Source: Stenotrophomonas sp. Marseille-Q4652
GTDB taxonomy: Bacteria > Pseudomonadota > Gammaproteobacteria > Xanthomonadales > Xanthomonadaceae
Reading direction: 5' to 3'
Assembly (NCBI RefSeq): GCF_916618915.1
Contig: NZ_CAKAKE010000001.1
Coordinates: 3,083,001-3,147,000, forward strand
Length of the DNA: 64,000 nucleotides
A program made the translations under genes and the position numbers. The notes beneath the pieces were generated by a model. The model worked only from the letters and a program-made list of their open reading frames with translations. It made no database searches and was not told where the DNA came from. Position 1 is the stretch's first letter, and each line of letters starts with the position of its first letter. This document shows, piece by piece, positions 1 through 8,705 of the stretch.

Positions 1-50
1 GCGTGGCGCAGCTGGTCTCCGCCATCCGTGGCGTGACTCCGGCCCGCTGA
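1..50 (+). CDS. C-terminal tail of a protein truncated by the window edge
   Basis: An open frame enters from the left edge and stops at TGA 48-50, giving a tail ending VTPAR. The next gene converges on it from the minus strand after 23 bases, which fits a gene end here. Too little remains to name a family, and chance openness cannot be excluded over so short a stretch. Confidence 0.35.
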   Translation, partial: VAQLVSAIRGVTPAR

Positions 51-73
51 GCCGGCTGGGCGTCACCCGGCGG

Positions 74-337
74 TCATTCGTCCACCGTCACCGGGCGCGC
101 GTCGAAGCGACGTGCGTAGTCGCGTTCGGCGGCAATCCGCTCGATCTCGGCGCTGTCCATGTCCGGAGCCGCATAGACCGCATAGACCACGCTGCCATCC
201 TCGCGCTCGCCGCGCTGGTGCAGGCGGTAGCGCGATTGCCCGCCGCCGGTGTCCTCGGGGTAGTGCGCCGGCGGGCGCGGGTTTTCCAGGTCCAGCTCGC
301 TGTTGTCGACGACGCCGCCAATGAACAGTGCTCGCAT
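74..337 (-). CDS. Small uncharacterised acidic protein (87 aa)
   Basis: The protein starts MRALFIGG and has an acidic, charged body with a YAVYAAPDMD stretch and a helical tail rich in E, R and A. There is no signal peptide, membrane segment or recognisable catalytic motif. I do not recognise the family. A minus-strand gene is supported by a sensible start and by the AAGGCTGATG context, in which an AGG lies a few bases 5' of the ATG. The competing plus-strand and other minus-strand frames read as low-complexity Arg/Ala/Pro shadow translations. It is transcribed divergently from rsmC. It may be a lineage-restricted hypothetical protein. Confidence 0.55.
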   Translation of the reverse strand: MRALFIGGVVDNSELDLENPRPPAHYPEDTGGGQSRYRLHQRGEREDGSVVYAVYAAPDMDSAEIERIAAERDYARRFDARPVTVDE

Positions 338-483
338 CAGCCTTCTCCTGCACGGTGGAGCCCCGAGGGTGGCCCCGTGGGTGTTGCCGATGGATCAAGG
401 CGGCGTTGCCGCGGCGGCAAATCCGCTGGGTGCGCGCAGCGCGGCAGCTAGAATGTGCGCCCTGTCCTGAAAGCGAACCGGCG

Positions 484-1554
484 ATGGCTGCCCTGCACGA
501 TGCTCCCCTGGAAACCCTGTTCCTGCCGCTGGCCGGCGGGAAGCTGCGCTGGCCCGACGGCCCGGTGCTGTTCCTGAGGGCGCGTGACGGCTGGCCGCTG
601 CGCGAGACCGCCGGCGGCCGCGCCCTGGTCTGTGAACAGAGTTTCCGCCCGTTCGCCGAGGCGCTGCAGCGCAGTGGCTGGACCGTGCGCAGCGAGGAGG
701 AGGTCGGGAACGACGCGACCCGCTATGCCCTGGTGCTGGTGCTGCCGCCGCGCCAGCGCGAGGAGGCGCGCGCGCTGTTTGCCCGTGCCGTGGCGCTGGC
801 CGCGCCCGGTGGCGTGGTGCTGGCCTGCCAGTCCAACAACGAGGGCGCCCGCTCCGGCGAGAGCGACCTGCAGCAGCTGGCCGGGCTCGGCGGCAAGATG
901 ACCAAGAACCACTGCCGCGCCTACTGGACCGCGCCGCTGGACGGCGGCCACGACGAAGGGCTGAGCAAGCGCTGGGCCGCGCTCGATGCGCCGCGCCCGA
1001 TCCTGGACGGCCGCTTCCACAGTCGCCCAGGCGTGTTCGCCTGGGACCGCATCGACCCGGCCTCCGCGCTGCTGGTCGAGCAGCTGCCGGCCGACCTGGC
1101 CGGACACGGTGCCGACCTGGGTGCCGGCTACGGCTACCTGTCGGCCGAGGTGCTGGCGCGTTGCCCGAAGGTGACCGCGCTGGACCTGTACGAGGCCGAG
1201 GACCGCGCGCTGGCGCTGGCCCGGCGCAACCTGCAGGCCACCGGCAGCGCCGCCACGCTGCGTTACCACTGGCATGACGTCACTGCCGGCATCGAGGGCC
1301 GTTACGACTTCGTGGTCAGCAACCCGCCGTTCCACACGCCCTCGCGCGCCGACCGCCCGGACATCGGCCAGCGCTTCATCGCCGTGGCCGCGCAGGCGCT
1401 GCGCCCGGGCGGCCGCCTGTTCATGGTCGCCAACCGCCACCTGCCGTACGAGCAGATCCTCAACGACAGTTTCGGCGAGGTGCGCGTGGCCGCCGAGCGG
1501 GATGGCTTCAAGGTCATCGTCGGCACCCGTGGCCGTGGCGGAGTGCGCGCATGA
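484..1554 (+). CDS. rsmC: 16S rRNA m2G1207 methyltransferase RsmC-type
   Basis: This is a class I SAM-dependent methyltransferase that would methylate N2 of a guanine in 16S rRNA of the small subunit (G1207 in E. coli numbering). The 356-aa length matches the two-domain RsmC/RlmG architecture: a degenerate N-terminal methyltransferase-like half, then the active half. The SAM-binding loop DLGAGYGYL lies near residues 211-219 and the catalytic NPPFH motif near residue 280. ATG 484 is preferred over an upstream in-frame extension, which reads like non-coding Arg/Pro-rich sequence and would span a TAGAAT -10-like element at 449-454. The stop overlaps the rsuA start as ATGA (1551-1554), so the two are translationally coupled. 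RlmG is the alternative paralogue; length and the RsuA partner favour a 16S target. Confidence 0.85.
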   Translation: MAALHDAPLETLFLPLAGGKLRWPDGPVLFLRARDGWPLRETAGGRALVCEQSFRPFAEALQRSGWTVRSEEEVGNDATRYALVLVLPPRQREEARALFARAVALAAPGGVVLACQSNNEGARSGESDLQQLAGLGGKMTKNHCRAYWTAPLDGGHDEGLSKRWAALDAPRPILDGRFHSRPGVFAWDRIDPASALLVEQLPADLAGHGADLGAGYGYLSAEVLARCPKVTALDLYEAEDRALALARRNLQATGSAATLRYHWHDVTAGIEGRYDFVVSNPPFHTPSRADRPDIGQRFIAVAAQALRPGGRLFMVANRHLPYEQILNDSFGEVRVAAERDGFKVIVGTRGRGGVRA

Positions 1555-2258
1555 AGCTGGTCAAGCACATCGCCAACCTCGGCTACGGCAGCCGCAAGCA
1601 GGTGCAGATGATGTTCCGCGAGGGCCGCATCACCGATGCCGACGGCGAGGTGCTGTACGCCGATGACAAGGTCGAGCCCCAGGTCATCCGCATCGACGGC
1701 GAGCCGCTGGACCCGCCGCCGGGCCTGACCCTGATGCTGCACAAGCCGGCCGGCTTCACCTGTTCGACCAAGGACGTGGGCCGGCTGATCTACGACCTGT
1801 TGCCGCCGCGTTTCCGCGACCGCTCGCCGGTGCTGTCCTCCGTGGGCCGGCTGGACCGCGATACCAGCGGCCTGCTGCTGCTCACCGACGACGGCGCGCT
1901 GCTGCACCGGATCGTTTCGCCGAAGTCGGCGCTGGACAAGGTCTACGAGGCCGAGCTGGCGCAGGACCTGCGCGGCGACGAGGCGGCGACCTTCGCGTCC
2001 GGCACGCTGATGCTGGAGTCGGAGGACAAGCCGTTGCTGCCGGCCGAACTCGAAGTGCTGGGACCGCGTCGCGCGCGGCTGGTGCTGCACGAGGGCCGCT
2101 ACCACCAGGTGCGGCGCATGTTCGCTGCCGTCGGCAACCACGTGCAGGCGCTGCACCGCAGCCGCATCGGCGGGCTGGAACTGGGCGCTCTGGAGCCGGG
2201 TCAGTGGCGGATGCTCGATGCCGGCGACCTGGAGCGCCTGTTCGGCCAGCGCGGATGA
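1551..2258 (+). CDS. rsuA: Pseudouridine synthase, RsuA family (16S rRNA)
   Basis: This 235-aa enzyme would isomerise a uridine to pseudouridine in 16S rRNA (position 516 for E. coli RsuA). An S4-like RNA-binding region at the N-terminus (residues 1-60, starting MKLVKHIANLGYGSRK) is followed by the catalytic domain. The RsuA/RluB/E/F signature GRLDRDTSGLLLLT places the catalytic Asp at residue 102. KVYEAEL and the C-terminal HEGRYHQVRRM are further family hallmarks. It is coupled by ATGA overlaps to rsmC upstream and to the HAD phosphatase downstream (2255-2258). RluE or RluF activity on 23S rRNA is possible, but the RsmC partner favours 16S. Confidence 0.85.
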   Translation: MKLVKHIANLGYGSRKQVQMMFREGRITDADGEVLYADDKVEPQVIRIDGEPLDPPPGLTLMLHKPAGFTCSTKDVGRLIYDLLPPRFRDRSPVLSSVGRLDRDTSGLLLLTDDGALLHRIVSPKSALDKVYEAELAQDLRGDEAATFASGTLMLESEDKPLLPAELEVLGPRRARLVLHEGRYHQVRRMFAAVGNHVQALHRSRIGGLELGALEPGQWRMLDAGDLERLFGQRG

Positions 2259-2932
2259 CGCCGGCCCTGCCGTTCCGCCCGCGCGCGGTGGTGTTCGACA
2301 TGGACGGGCTGATGCTCGACAGCGAGCGCACCATCCTCGGATGCCTGGACCGCGCCGCCCGCGAGCACGGCTGCCAGATCGAATTCGATTTCTGGGTGGC
2401 GATGGTCGGGCAGGGCGATGCGGCCTGCCGGCGGCTGCTGGCCGGGCGCGTCGGTGACACCGCGGCCGACACCATCCTGCAGCGCTGCCACATGCTCTAC
2501 GACGAGGAAGTGGCCCGCGGCATTGCCCATCGCCCCGGCATCGTCGAGCTGCTGCGGTGGCTGGGCGAAGCCGGGCTGCCGCGGGCGGTGGCAACCTCGA
2601 CCCGGCGCCCGCTGGCGCTGCGCAAGCTCGAGGCCTCCGGCCTGCTGCAGCATTTCGACGTGGTCTGCACCAGCAGCGATGTCGCCGCGCCCAAGCCGGC
2701 GCCGGATGTCTACCTGCTGGCCGCACGCAAGCTGGGCGTGGCCCCGGAGGACTGCGTGGTGCTGGAGGATTCGCCTACCGGCGTGCGCGCCGCGCTGGCC
2801 GCCGGCATGACCCCGATCCAGGTGCCGGACATGCTGTTGCCCGATGAGCAGGTGCGCGCGCTGGGCCACCGCATCATCGGCTCGCTGGCCGAGGTGCGGC
2901 CGCTGCTGGAGCCCTCGCTGCGCGGGCCATGA
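2255..2932 (+). CDS. HAD-superfamily hydrolase (beta-phosphoglucomutase-like)
   Basis: A 225-aa subfamily IA HAD phosphatase. Motif I FDMDGLMLDSER gives the nucleophile Asp15 and the acid/base Asp17. The motif II Thr/Ser is in ATSTRRP, the Lys in PKPAPDVY, and motif III in LEDSPTGV. The cap domain is the helical insertion after motif I. The natural substrate cannot be read from sequence; relatives act on sugar phosphates, phosphoglycolate or pseudouridine monophosphate. The start ATG overlaps the rsuA stop as ATGA, so it is translated with the rRNA-modification genes. A pseudouridine-5'-phosphate phosphatase role would be a natural guess given the neighbour, but that is inference only. Confidence 0.8.
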   Translation: MTPALPFRPRAVVFDMDGLMLDSERTILGCLDRAAREHGCQIEFDFWVAMVGQGDAACRRLLAGRVGDTAADTILQRCHMLYDEEVARGIAHRPGIVELLRWLGEAGLPRAVATSTRRPLALRKLEASGLLQHFDVVCTSSDVAAPKPAPDVYLLAARKLGVAPEDCVVLEDSPTGVRAALAAGMTPIQVPDMLLPDEQVRALGHRIIGSLAEVRPLLEPSLRGP

Positions 2933-2947
2933 CGGCCCGCCAGCGGA

Positions 2948-3754
2948 TCAGGCGTACTGCATCCTGCGGCTCATGCCGCCGTCGACGATGAAGTCCTGCC
3001 CGGTGACGAAGCCCGACAGCGCCGGTGCCAGCAGGTAGACCGCCAGTTGCGCGATGTCGGCCGGCACGCCGACGCGCCCGGCCGGGTGCTGTTCGTGGTC
3101 GCGGCGCGAAAGTTTCGGCCGCCGCCGCCGCGATGGCGCCTGCCAGTCCTCGGTGGTGATCCAGCCCGGGCTGATGCTGTTGACCCGTACCTGCGGGCCC
3201 TCGCTCAGCGCCAGTGCGTGGGTGAAGGCGACCAGGCCGCCCTTGGCCGCCGCATAGGCCTCGCTGTGCGGCTCGGACTGCCAGGCGCGGGTGGAGGCGA
3301 TGTTGATGATGGCGCCGCCGCCCTCGGCCCTGGCCAGCGCCGGCAGCGCATGCTTGCTGCACAGGAAGGCGCCATGCAGGCTCGACAGCCGCGCCTGCCA
3401 GGTTGCCCAGTCCAGTTCGGCCAGCGGCGGCACGTGCGGATCGGCCAGCCCGGCGTTGTTGACCAGCCCGTCGATGCGGCCGAAACGGCGCAGCGCCTCG
3501 GCCGCGAAGGCCCTGGCGCTGCGCTCGCTGGCCACGTCCAGGCGGCGGAACGCCGCGCGTCCGGGCAACTGCCACTCGTCCAGGCAGGCGCGGCCGGCCT
3601 CGGCGTCCAGATCGCCGATCAGCACCTTGCCGCCGGCGCCGAGCACGGCCTGGGCGATGCCGCGGCCGATGCCCTGCGCACCGCCGGTGACCAGCACCAC
3701 GCGGTCGCGCAGCGGTTCGGTGGGCCAGGAGGCCAGGGGCGGGGCAAGGCTCAT
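2948..3754 (-). CDS. SDR-family NAD(P)-dependent oxidoreductase
   Basis: A 268-aa classical short-chain dehydrogenase. The dinucleotide-binding loop TGGAQGIGRG starts at residue 23, NNAG is at 99-102, and the catalytic Ser154, Tyr167 and Lys171 (YAAAK) are intact. The C-terminal PADIAQLAVYLLAP...VTGQDFIVDGG block is typical of the family. NADP versus NAD preference and substrate cannot be stated; Asp49-Leu50-Asp51 after the second strand (IGDLD) suggests NAD. It is convergent with the HAD gene across only 15 bases. An unusual basic insert (RRRRPKLSRRDHEQHPAG) sits in the substrate loop region before the PADIA block. Confidence 0.85.
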   Translation of the reverse strand: MSLAPPLASWPTEPLRDRVVLVTGGAQGIGRGIAQAVLGAGGKVLIGDLDAEAGRACLDEWQLPGRAAFRRLDVASERSARAFAAEALRRFGRIDGLVNNAGLADPHVPPLAELDWATWQARLSSLHGAFLCSKHALPALARAEGGGAIINIASTRAWQSEPHSEAYAAAKGGLVAFTHALALSEGPQVRVNSISPGWITTEDWQAPSRRRRPKLSRRDHEQHPAGRVGVPADIAQLAVYLLAPALSGFVTGQDFIVDGGMSRRMQYA

Positions 3755-3815
3755 GCGGAGTACTCGGATCGGGTGCAGTGATCATCGCGCGCCGCCGTGC
3801 AGCGCGCGTGCAGGC

Positions 3816-4394
3816 TCACTCGCCGCTCAGCAGCTTCCCGTAGCCGTCGCGGCCGATCCGCTCCAGCGTCTGGATGTTGCGCTCCACGATCACGTCCGGG
3901 TCCGGGAACGCGGCCACCGCGCGCTCCACGCTGTCCTCGCGCAGCAGGTGCAGGGTCGGATACGGCGCACGGTTGGTGCAGTTGGCCGCATCATCCGGCG
4001 CGGTGCCGGCGAACTGGTAGTCCGGATGGAAGCTGGCCACCTGCAGGATGCCCTGCAGGTCCAGCGCCTCGACCGCGGCGTCGGCGTTTTCCAGGAAGTC
4101 GTTGTAGTCCAGGAAGTCCTGCAGCACGTCCGGATGCACGATCAGCGTGGTGTCGACCTGCTCGGCCGGGGTGTCGCGCAGCAGCACCAGTTCCTCGGCC
4201 AGCTGCTCGAGCAGCGCCTCGGGTGTGCTGGCGTCGCTGAGCACGAAGCGCACCTGGTCCTTGACGTAGACCGCCTTGGCGAACGGGCACAGGTTCAGGC
4301 CGATCACCGCGCGCTCGACCCAGCGCCGGGTCTCGGCGATAGGGTCGGCACTGGTTTCGGTAGGGGCGAGGGCGTCAGTCACGGAAGTTTTCAA
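3816..4394 (-). CDS. DUF1415 family protein
   Basis: A 192-aa protein of the DUF1415 family. The early RRWVERAVIGLNLCPFAK block with its conserved LCPFAK, followed by QVRFVLSDA, TTLIVHPDVLQDFLDYNDFL, DDAANCTNRAPYPTLHLLRE and a final ERNIQTLERIG, is characteristic. The biochemical function of the family is not established. The start overlaps the end of yajQ by 20 bases (4375-4394) on the same strand, so the pair is expressed together with yajQ first. No signal peptide or membrane segment is visible, so it is likely cytoplasmic. Confidence 0.85.
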   Translation of the reverse strand: MKTSVTDALAPTETSADPIAETRRWVERAVIGLNLCPFAKAVYVKDQVRFVLSDASTPEALLEQLAEELVLLRDTPAEQVDTTLIVHPDVLQDFLDYNDFLENADAAVEALDLQGILQVASFHPDYQFAGTAPDDAANCTNRAPYPTLHLLREDSVERAVAAFPDPDVIVERNIQTLERIGRDGYGKLLSGE

Positions 4395-4860
4395 ACTGCA
4401 GCGGCTGTTCGAACTCGGTCTTCTTCAGCAGCGCGATCACTTCCTGCAGGTCGTCGCGCTTCTTGCCGTTGACGCGCAGCTTGTCGCCGTTGATCTGGGT
4501 GTCGACCTTGATCTTGGATTCCTTGATCCTGGCTGCGATCTGCTTGGCCAGCTTCTGCTCGATGCCCTGCTTGACCGTCACCTGCTGGCGCGCACCGCCC
4601 AGGTTGGTCTCGATCTCGCCGAACTCCATGCAGCGGAAGTCGATCTGCCGCGCGCCCAGGCGCTGCTTGAGGATGTCGCCCATCTGCTTGATCTGGAAAT
4701 CGGACGGGGCGGCGAGCTTGATCAGCTTGTCGCCGTCCTGCTCGAACTTCGCATCCACGCCCTTGAAGTCGAAGCGGGTGGACAGTTCGCGGTTGGCCTG
4801 GTCGATGGCGTTGGTCAGCTCGTGCTTGTCGACTTCGGAAACAACGTCGAAGGAGGGCAT
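4375..4860 (-). CDS. yajQ: YajQ-family nucleotide-binding protein
   Basis: A 161-aa YajQ (UPF0234) protein starting MPSFDVVSEVDKHELTNAID, the conserved N-terminus. DFKGVDAKFE, VKQGIEQKLAKQI and IKVDTQINGDKLRVNGKKRDDLQ complete the family pattern of two ferredoxin-like halves. From the literature, YajQ homologues in Xanthomonas bind cyclic di-GMP and act with a transcription factor in virulence control; that role is transferred here by family membership only. A 20-base overlap couples it to the DUF1415 gene downstream. The 218-base stretch from 4861 to the DMT exporter start holds the divergent promoters, but I see no clear element in it. Confidence 0.9.
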   Translation of the reverse strand: MPSFDVVSEVDKHELTNAIDQANRELSTRFDFKGVDAKFEQDGDKLIKLAAPSDFQIKQMGDILKQRLGARQIDFRCMEFGEIETNLGGARQQVTVKQGIEQKLAKQIAARIKESKIKVDTQINGDKLRVNGKKRDDLQEVIALLKKTEFEQPLQFENFRD

Positions 4861-5078
4861 GGGCAGGCTCGTGTGGGGAATTGGCCGCCCATTCTAGGCC
4901 AGCGCCGGCGGCGACGCCGAAGCGGCGAGGGCGGATTCGGGCGCAGGCACGCGCGCAGGCGAGGAGGTCATTTACCGGGCAGGGCCACCGGGAGGCAGGA
5001 GCACCATCGGCCCGGGCGCGCGGCCATCCGGTACCTCCAGCACGTGCCGCGGGCAGCGAGTGCGCGGACAATGGGCCC

Positions 5079-5978
5079 ATGCAACCGGCCCGCTCCAACG
5101 TGGCCGCCGCGGCGTGGATGCTGGCGGCGGTGGCGATCTTCTCCTGCATGGACACGGCGATGAAGCTGCTGTCCGCCCATTACCCGACGCTGCAGGTCAC
5201 CACCCTGCGTGGCGCCGCCTCGCTGCCGTTCGTGCTGGGCTGGGTGCTGGCCAGTGCCGGGCCGCGCTCGATCCTGCCGCGGCGCTGGGGCCTGCATCTG
5301 CTGCGCGGCGTGCTCGGCGTGGTGATGATCGGCTGCTTCGTGTTCGCGCTGCGCACGCTGCCGCTGTCCACCGCCTACACCATCTACTTCGTCTCGCCGC
5401 TGCTGGTGGCCGCGCTGTCGGTGCCGCTGCTGGGCGAGTACGTCGGCCCGCGGCGCTGGGCGGCAATTGCGGTCGGCCTGCTCGGGGTGATCGTGGTGCT
5501 GCGCCCGGGCGGCGACGGGCTGGTTTCGCTGCCCGGGCTGATGGTGCTGGTGGCGGCCACCGCCTACGCCGTCGCCGCGGTCACGGTCAGCCTGCTGACC
5601 CGCACCGACAGCCCGCAGTCGATGGTGGTCTGGTTCCTGCTGATCATGGCCCTCGGGGCCGGTGCAATGGCCGCGCCGCAGTGGCAGGCCATCGACTGGA
5701 AGGCGCATGGCTGGCTGATCGGCGGGCTCGGCCTGAGTGGTGCGTTGGGCCAGGTGGCGCTGACCGCCGCGTTCCAGCGCGGCCAGGCCTCGGTGATCGC
5801 GCCGCTGGAATACACCGGCCTGCTGTGGGTGATTGGCTGGGACTGGGCGCTGTGGCAGGTGCTGCCGGACCGCTGGACCTGGGCCGGCGCGGCAATCATC
5901 GTCGCCAGCGGGCTCTACCTGCTGCACCGCGAACGGGTAGGGCGCCGCCGGCGCCCCGGCACGGTCGACCATCCCTGA
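5079..5978 (+). CDS. DMT-superfamily (EamA) inner-membrane transporter
   Basis: A 299-aa integral membrane protein with about ten hydrophobic segments arranged as two EamA repeats. Features include SCMDTAMKLLSAHYPTLQVTTLRG at the start and STAYTIYFVSPLLVAALSVPLLGE in the first repeat, with the second repeat ending in ASVIAPLEYTGLLWV. The family covers drug and metabolite exporters; the substrate is unknown. The start at ATG 5079 (MQPARSNV) is chosen because the in-frame upstream extension is Arg/Ala-rich and lacks coding character. It stands alone between the divergent yajQ and the metNIQ operon. Confidence 0.85.
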   Translation: MQPARSNVAAAAWMLAAVAIFSCMDTAMKLLSAHYPTLQVTTLRGAASLPFVLGWVLASAGPRSILPRRWGLHLLRGVLGVVMIGCFVFALRTLPLSTAYTIYFVSPLLVAALSVPLLGEYVGPRRWAAIAVGLLGVIVVLRPGGDGLVSLPGLMVLVAATAYAVAAVTVSLLTRTDSPQSMVVWFLLIMALGAGAMAAPQWQAIDWKAHGWLIGGLGLSGALGQVALTAAFQRGQASVIAPLEYTGLLWVIGWDWALWQVLPDRWTWAGAAIIVASGLYLLHRERVGRRRRPGTVDHP

Positions 5979-6107
5979 TTGACGCTCCGCCGGATCCGTG
6001 TTCTTAGAACCAAAGGGAATATGATTCGGGCCATTGGCATGGGCGCGCCATGGCCGCCGCTGCTAGGCTTCACGACCCCCCTCCCGCATGCCCCGGTTCC
6101 CCGCGCA

Positions 6108-7115
6108 GTGATTGAGTTCCAGCGTCTGCACAAGTCCTACGCCGTCGGCGGTCGCGCGGTCACCGCGCTGCACCCGCTCGACCTGAAGATCGAGGCCGGC
6201 GAGGTGTTCGGCATCATCGGCCACTCCGGTGCCGGCAAGTCGACCCTGATCCGGCTGATCAACCGCCTGGAAGAACCCACGGGCGGCCGCCTGCTGATCG
6301 AAGGCGAGGACGTGACCGCGCTGGACGCTGACGGCCTGCGCACGCTGCGCCGGCGCATCGGCATGATCTTCCAGCACTTCAACCTCCTGTCGGCGCGCAC
6401 CGTGGCCGGCAATGTCGCCTTCCCGCTGGAACTGGCCGGCACCCCGCGTGCGCAGATCGATGCCCGCGTGGCCGAGCTGCTGGAGACCGTTGGCCTGTCC
6501 GGGCATGCCGACAAGTACCCGGCGCAGCTGTCCGGCGGGCAGAAGCAGCGCGTCGGCATTGCCCGCGCGCTGGCGACCAAGCCGAAGATCCTGCTGTGCG
6601 ACGAGGCCACCAGCGCCCTCGACCCGCAGACCACCGCCTCGGTGCTGGCCCTGCTGGGCCGGATCAACCGCGAGCTGGGCCTGACCATCGTGCTGATCAC
6701 CCACGAGATGGACGTGATCCGCCGCGTCTGCGACCGCGTTGCAGTGCTCGACGCCGGCCAGCTGGTGGAAAGCGGCGAGGTGACGCGGGTGTTCCTGCAT
6801 CCGCAGCACCCGACCACGCGCCGTTTCGTGACCGAGTCCGAGCATGTCGACGAGGGCGTGCTGCACCGTGACTACGATGCGGTGGCCGGGCGCATCGTGC
6901 GCCTGACCTTCCTCGGCGCCGATACCTACGAACCCCTGCTGGGCCGCATCGCCCGCGACACCGGGGTGGACTACAACATCCTGTCCGGGCGCATCGACCG
7001 GATCAAGGAGACGCCCTATGGCCAGCTGACCGTGTCGCTGGTCGGCGGCGACCTGGAGGCGGCGCAGGCGGCCTTCGTCGCGGCCGGGGTGCACGTGGAG
7101 GAGCTGCGTCGATGA
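6108..7115 (+). CDS. metN: Methionine ABC importer, ATPase MetN
   Basis: ATP-binding subunit of the MetNIQ importer for D/L-methionine. Walker A is GHSGAGKS near residues 38-45, the signature LSGGQKQR near 141, Walker [12 protein letters not shown], and the switch His lies in LITHEMDV. The C-terminal about 100 residues form the NIL regulatory domain, which in E. coli MetN binds methionine for trans-inhibition. GTG 6108 gives [11 protein letters not shown], the canonical MetN N-terminus and a 335-aa product; upstream in-frame ATGs would add a non-conserved 43-residue leader. The stop overlaps metI as ATGA (7112-7115). No S-box-like structure is apparent in the 129-base leader. Confidence 0.92.
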   Translation: MIEFQRLHKSYAVGGRAVTALHPLDLKIEAGEVFGIIGHSGAGKSTLIRLINRLEEPTGGRLLIEGEDVTALDADGLRTLRRRIGMIFQHFNLLSARTVAGNVAFPLELAGTPRAQIDARVAELLETVGLSGHADKYPAQLSGGQKQRVGIARALATKPKILLCDEATSALDPQTTASVLALLGRINRELGLTIVLITHEMDVIRRVCDRVAVLDAGQLVESGEVTRVFLHPQHPTTRRFVTESEHVDEGVLHRDYDAVAGRIVRLTFLGADTYEPLLGRIARDTGVDYNILSGRIDRIKETPYGQLTVSLVGGDLEAAQAAFVAAGVHVEELRR

Positions 7116-7798
7116 TCGCCACCGCCAACGGTTTCTTTCGCCACCTCGATGCCGGCAAGTGGGCCGACATCGGCCAGGCCACGATCGACACCCTGCTGAT
7201 GCTGGCCGGCTCGCTGCCACTGACCATGGCCATCGGCCTGCCGCTGGGCGTGCTGCTGTTCCTGACCGGCTCGCCGCAGCTGTACCGCCGGCCGGCGATC
7301 TACGGCGCGCTGGCGCTGGTGGTGAACCTGCTGCGTTCGGTGCCCTTCATCATCCTGATGATCGTGCTGATCCCGGTCACGCTGGCAATGATGGGGACCT
7401 CGCTGGGCGTGCGCGGCGCGATCCTGCCGCTGGTCGTCGGCGCCGCGCCGTTCTACGCGCGCCTGGTCGAGACTGCGCTGCGCGAGGTCGACCGCGGCGT
7501 GATCGAGGCCAGCCAGGCGATGGGCGCCACCACCGCGCAGCTGGTGTTCAAGGTGCTGCTGCCCGAGGCTCGCCCGGGCCTGATCGCCGGTGCCACCGTC
7601 ACCACCATCGCCCTGATCGGCTTCACCGCGATGGGTGGCGCGATCGGCTCCGGTGGCCTGGGCGACCTGGCCTTCCGCGACGGCTACCAGCGCTCGCACA
7701 CCGACGTGGCCCTGGTCACCGTGGTGCTGCTGCTGGTGCTGGTGCAACTGCTGCAGATGCTCGGCGACCGCCTGGTTGCGCACTACACGCGCAAATAA
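7112..7798 (+). CDS. metI: Methionine ABC importer, permease MetI
   Basis: A 228-aa inner-membrane permease with about five hydrophobic segments. The cytoplasmic EAA-type coupling loop reads [26 protein letters not shown], which docks onto Met[19 protein letters not shown] near the end is strongly conserved in MetI. Translation is coupled to metN by the ATGA overlap. The next gene, metQ, follows after 69 bases, so the three form one operon. Confidence 0.92.
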   Translation: MIATANGFFRHLDAGKWADIGQATIDTLLMLAGSLPLTMAIGLPLGVLLFLTGSPQLYRRPAIYGALALVVNLLRSVPFIILMIVLIPVTLAMMGTSLGVRGAILPLVVGAAPFYARLVETALREVDRGVIEASQAMGATTAQLVFKVLLPEARPGLIAGATVTTIALIGFTAMGGAIGSGGLGDLAFRDGYQRSHTDVALVTVVLLLVLVQLLQMLGDRLVAHYTRK

Positions 7799-7867
7799 GC
7801 CCCGTCTCACCCCGCCGCTGCTACGGTAGCGGCGGTCCCGGATCCCGCCCCCACAGGATTTTTGCGC

Positions 7868-8659
7868 ATGAACAAGCTCCTCGCCGTCCCCTTGCTCGCC
7901 GTACTGGCGCTGGCCGCCTGCGGCAAGCCGGCCGCTGATGATTCCAGGCTGGTGGTCGCCGCCACCGCGGTCCCGCACGCCGAGATCCTGCAGGTGGTCA
8001 AGCCGCTGCTGGAGAAGGAGGGCGTGAGCCTGGACGTGCGCGTGTTCAACGACTACGTGCAGCCCAACGACCAGCTCGTGCAGAAGCAGGTCGACGTCAA
8101 CTACTTCCAGACCGAGCCCTACCTGGACGCCTACAACCGCGACCGAAAGACCGACCTGGTCACCGTCACCGGCGTGCACATCGAGCCGTTCGGCGCCTAC
8201 TCGCGCCGGGTGAAGTCGCTGGACGAGCTGCCGCAGGGCGCCGACGTGGTCATTCCCAACGACCCGAGCAACAACAGTCGCGCGCTGATCCTGCTGCACA
8301 CCGCCGGGGTGATCGAGCTGAAGGATCCGACCAACGCGCTGTCCACCCAGCGCGACATCACCGCCAACCCCAAGGGCCTGAAGTTCCGCGAGCTGGATTC
8401 GGCGATGCTGCCGCGCGTGCTTGACCAGGTCGACCTGGCGCTGATCAACACCAACTACGCGCTCGATGCCGGTCTCAAGCCGACCGAGGATGCGCTGGCG
8501 ATCGAGAGCAGTGATTCGCCGTACGTGAACTTCCTGGTCAGCCGCACCGACAACAGGGACGACCCGCGCGTGCAGAAGCTGGCCCGTGCGCTGACCAGCC
8601 CGGAAGTGAAGGGCTTCATCGAGAAGCAGTACCAGGGCGCGGTGCTGCCGGCGTTCTGA
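7868..8659 (+). CDS. metQ: Methionine-binding lipoprotein MetQ
   Basis: Substrate-binding lipoprotein of the NlpA/MetQ family that delivers methionine to MetNI. The leader MNKLLAVPLLAVLALAAC is a lipobox signal with acylated Cys18. Family motifs include ATAVPHAEIL, VFNDYVQPN, VNYFQTEPYL, DVVIPNDPSNNSRALILL and ALINTNYALDAGL. ATG 7868 is preferred over an in-frame TTG six bases earlier because it sits well spaced from the AGGA at about 7854-7857. Mature length of about 245 residues is normal. Confidence 0.92.
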   Translation: MNKLLAVPLLAVLALAACGKPAADDSRLVVAATAVPHAEILQVVKPLLEKEGVSLDVRVFNDYVQPNDQLVQKQVDVNYFQTEPYLDAYNRDRKTDLVTVTGVHIEPFGAYSRRVKSLDELPQGADVVIPNDPSNNSRALILLHTAGVIELKDPTNALSTQRDITANPKGLKFRELDSAMLPRVLDQVDLALINTNYALDAGLKPTEDALAIESSDSPYVNFLVSRTDNRDDPRVQKLARALTSPEVKGFIEKQYQGAVLPAF

Positions 8660-8705
8660 GCTGGGTGGTGACTCCTCGCAACCGGGCCTGACGGAGAGCC
8701 TGCCG

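Noticed and set aside
5979..6107. SAM or SAH riboswitch before metNIQ
   Set aside because: No conserved core or suitable stems are visible in the 129-base leader.
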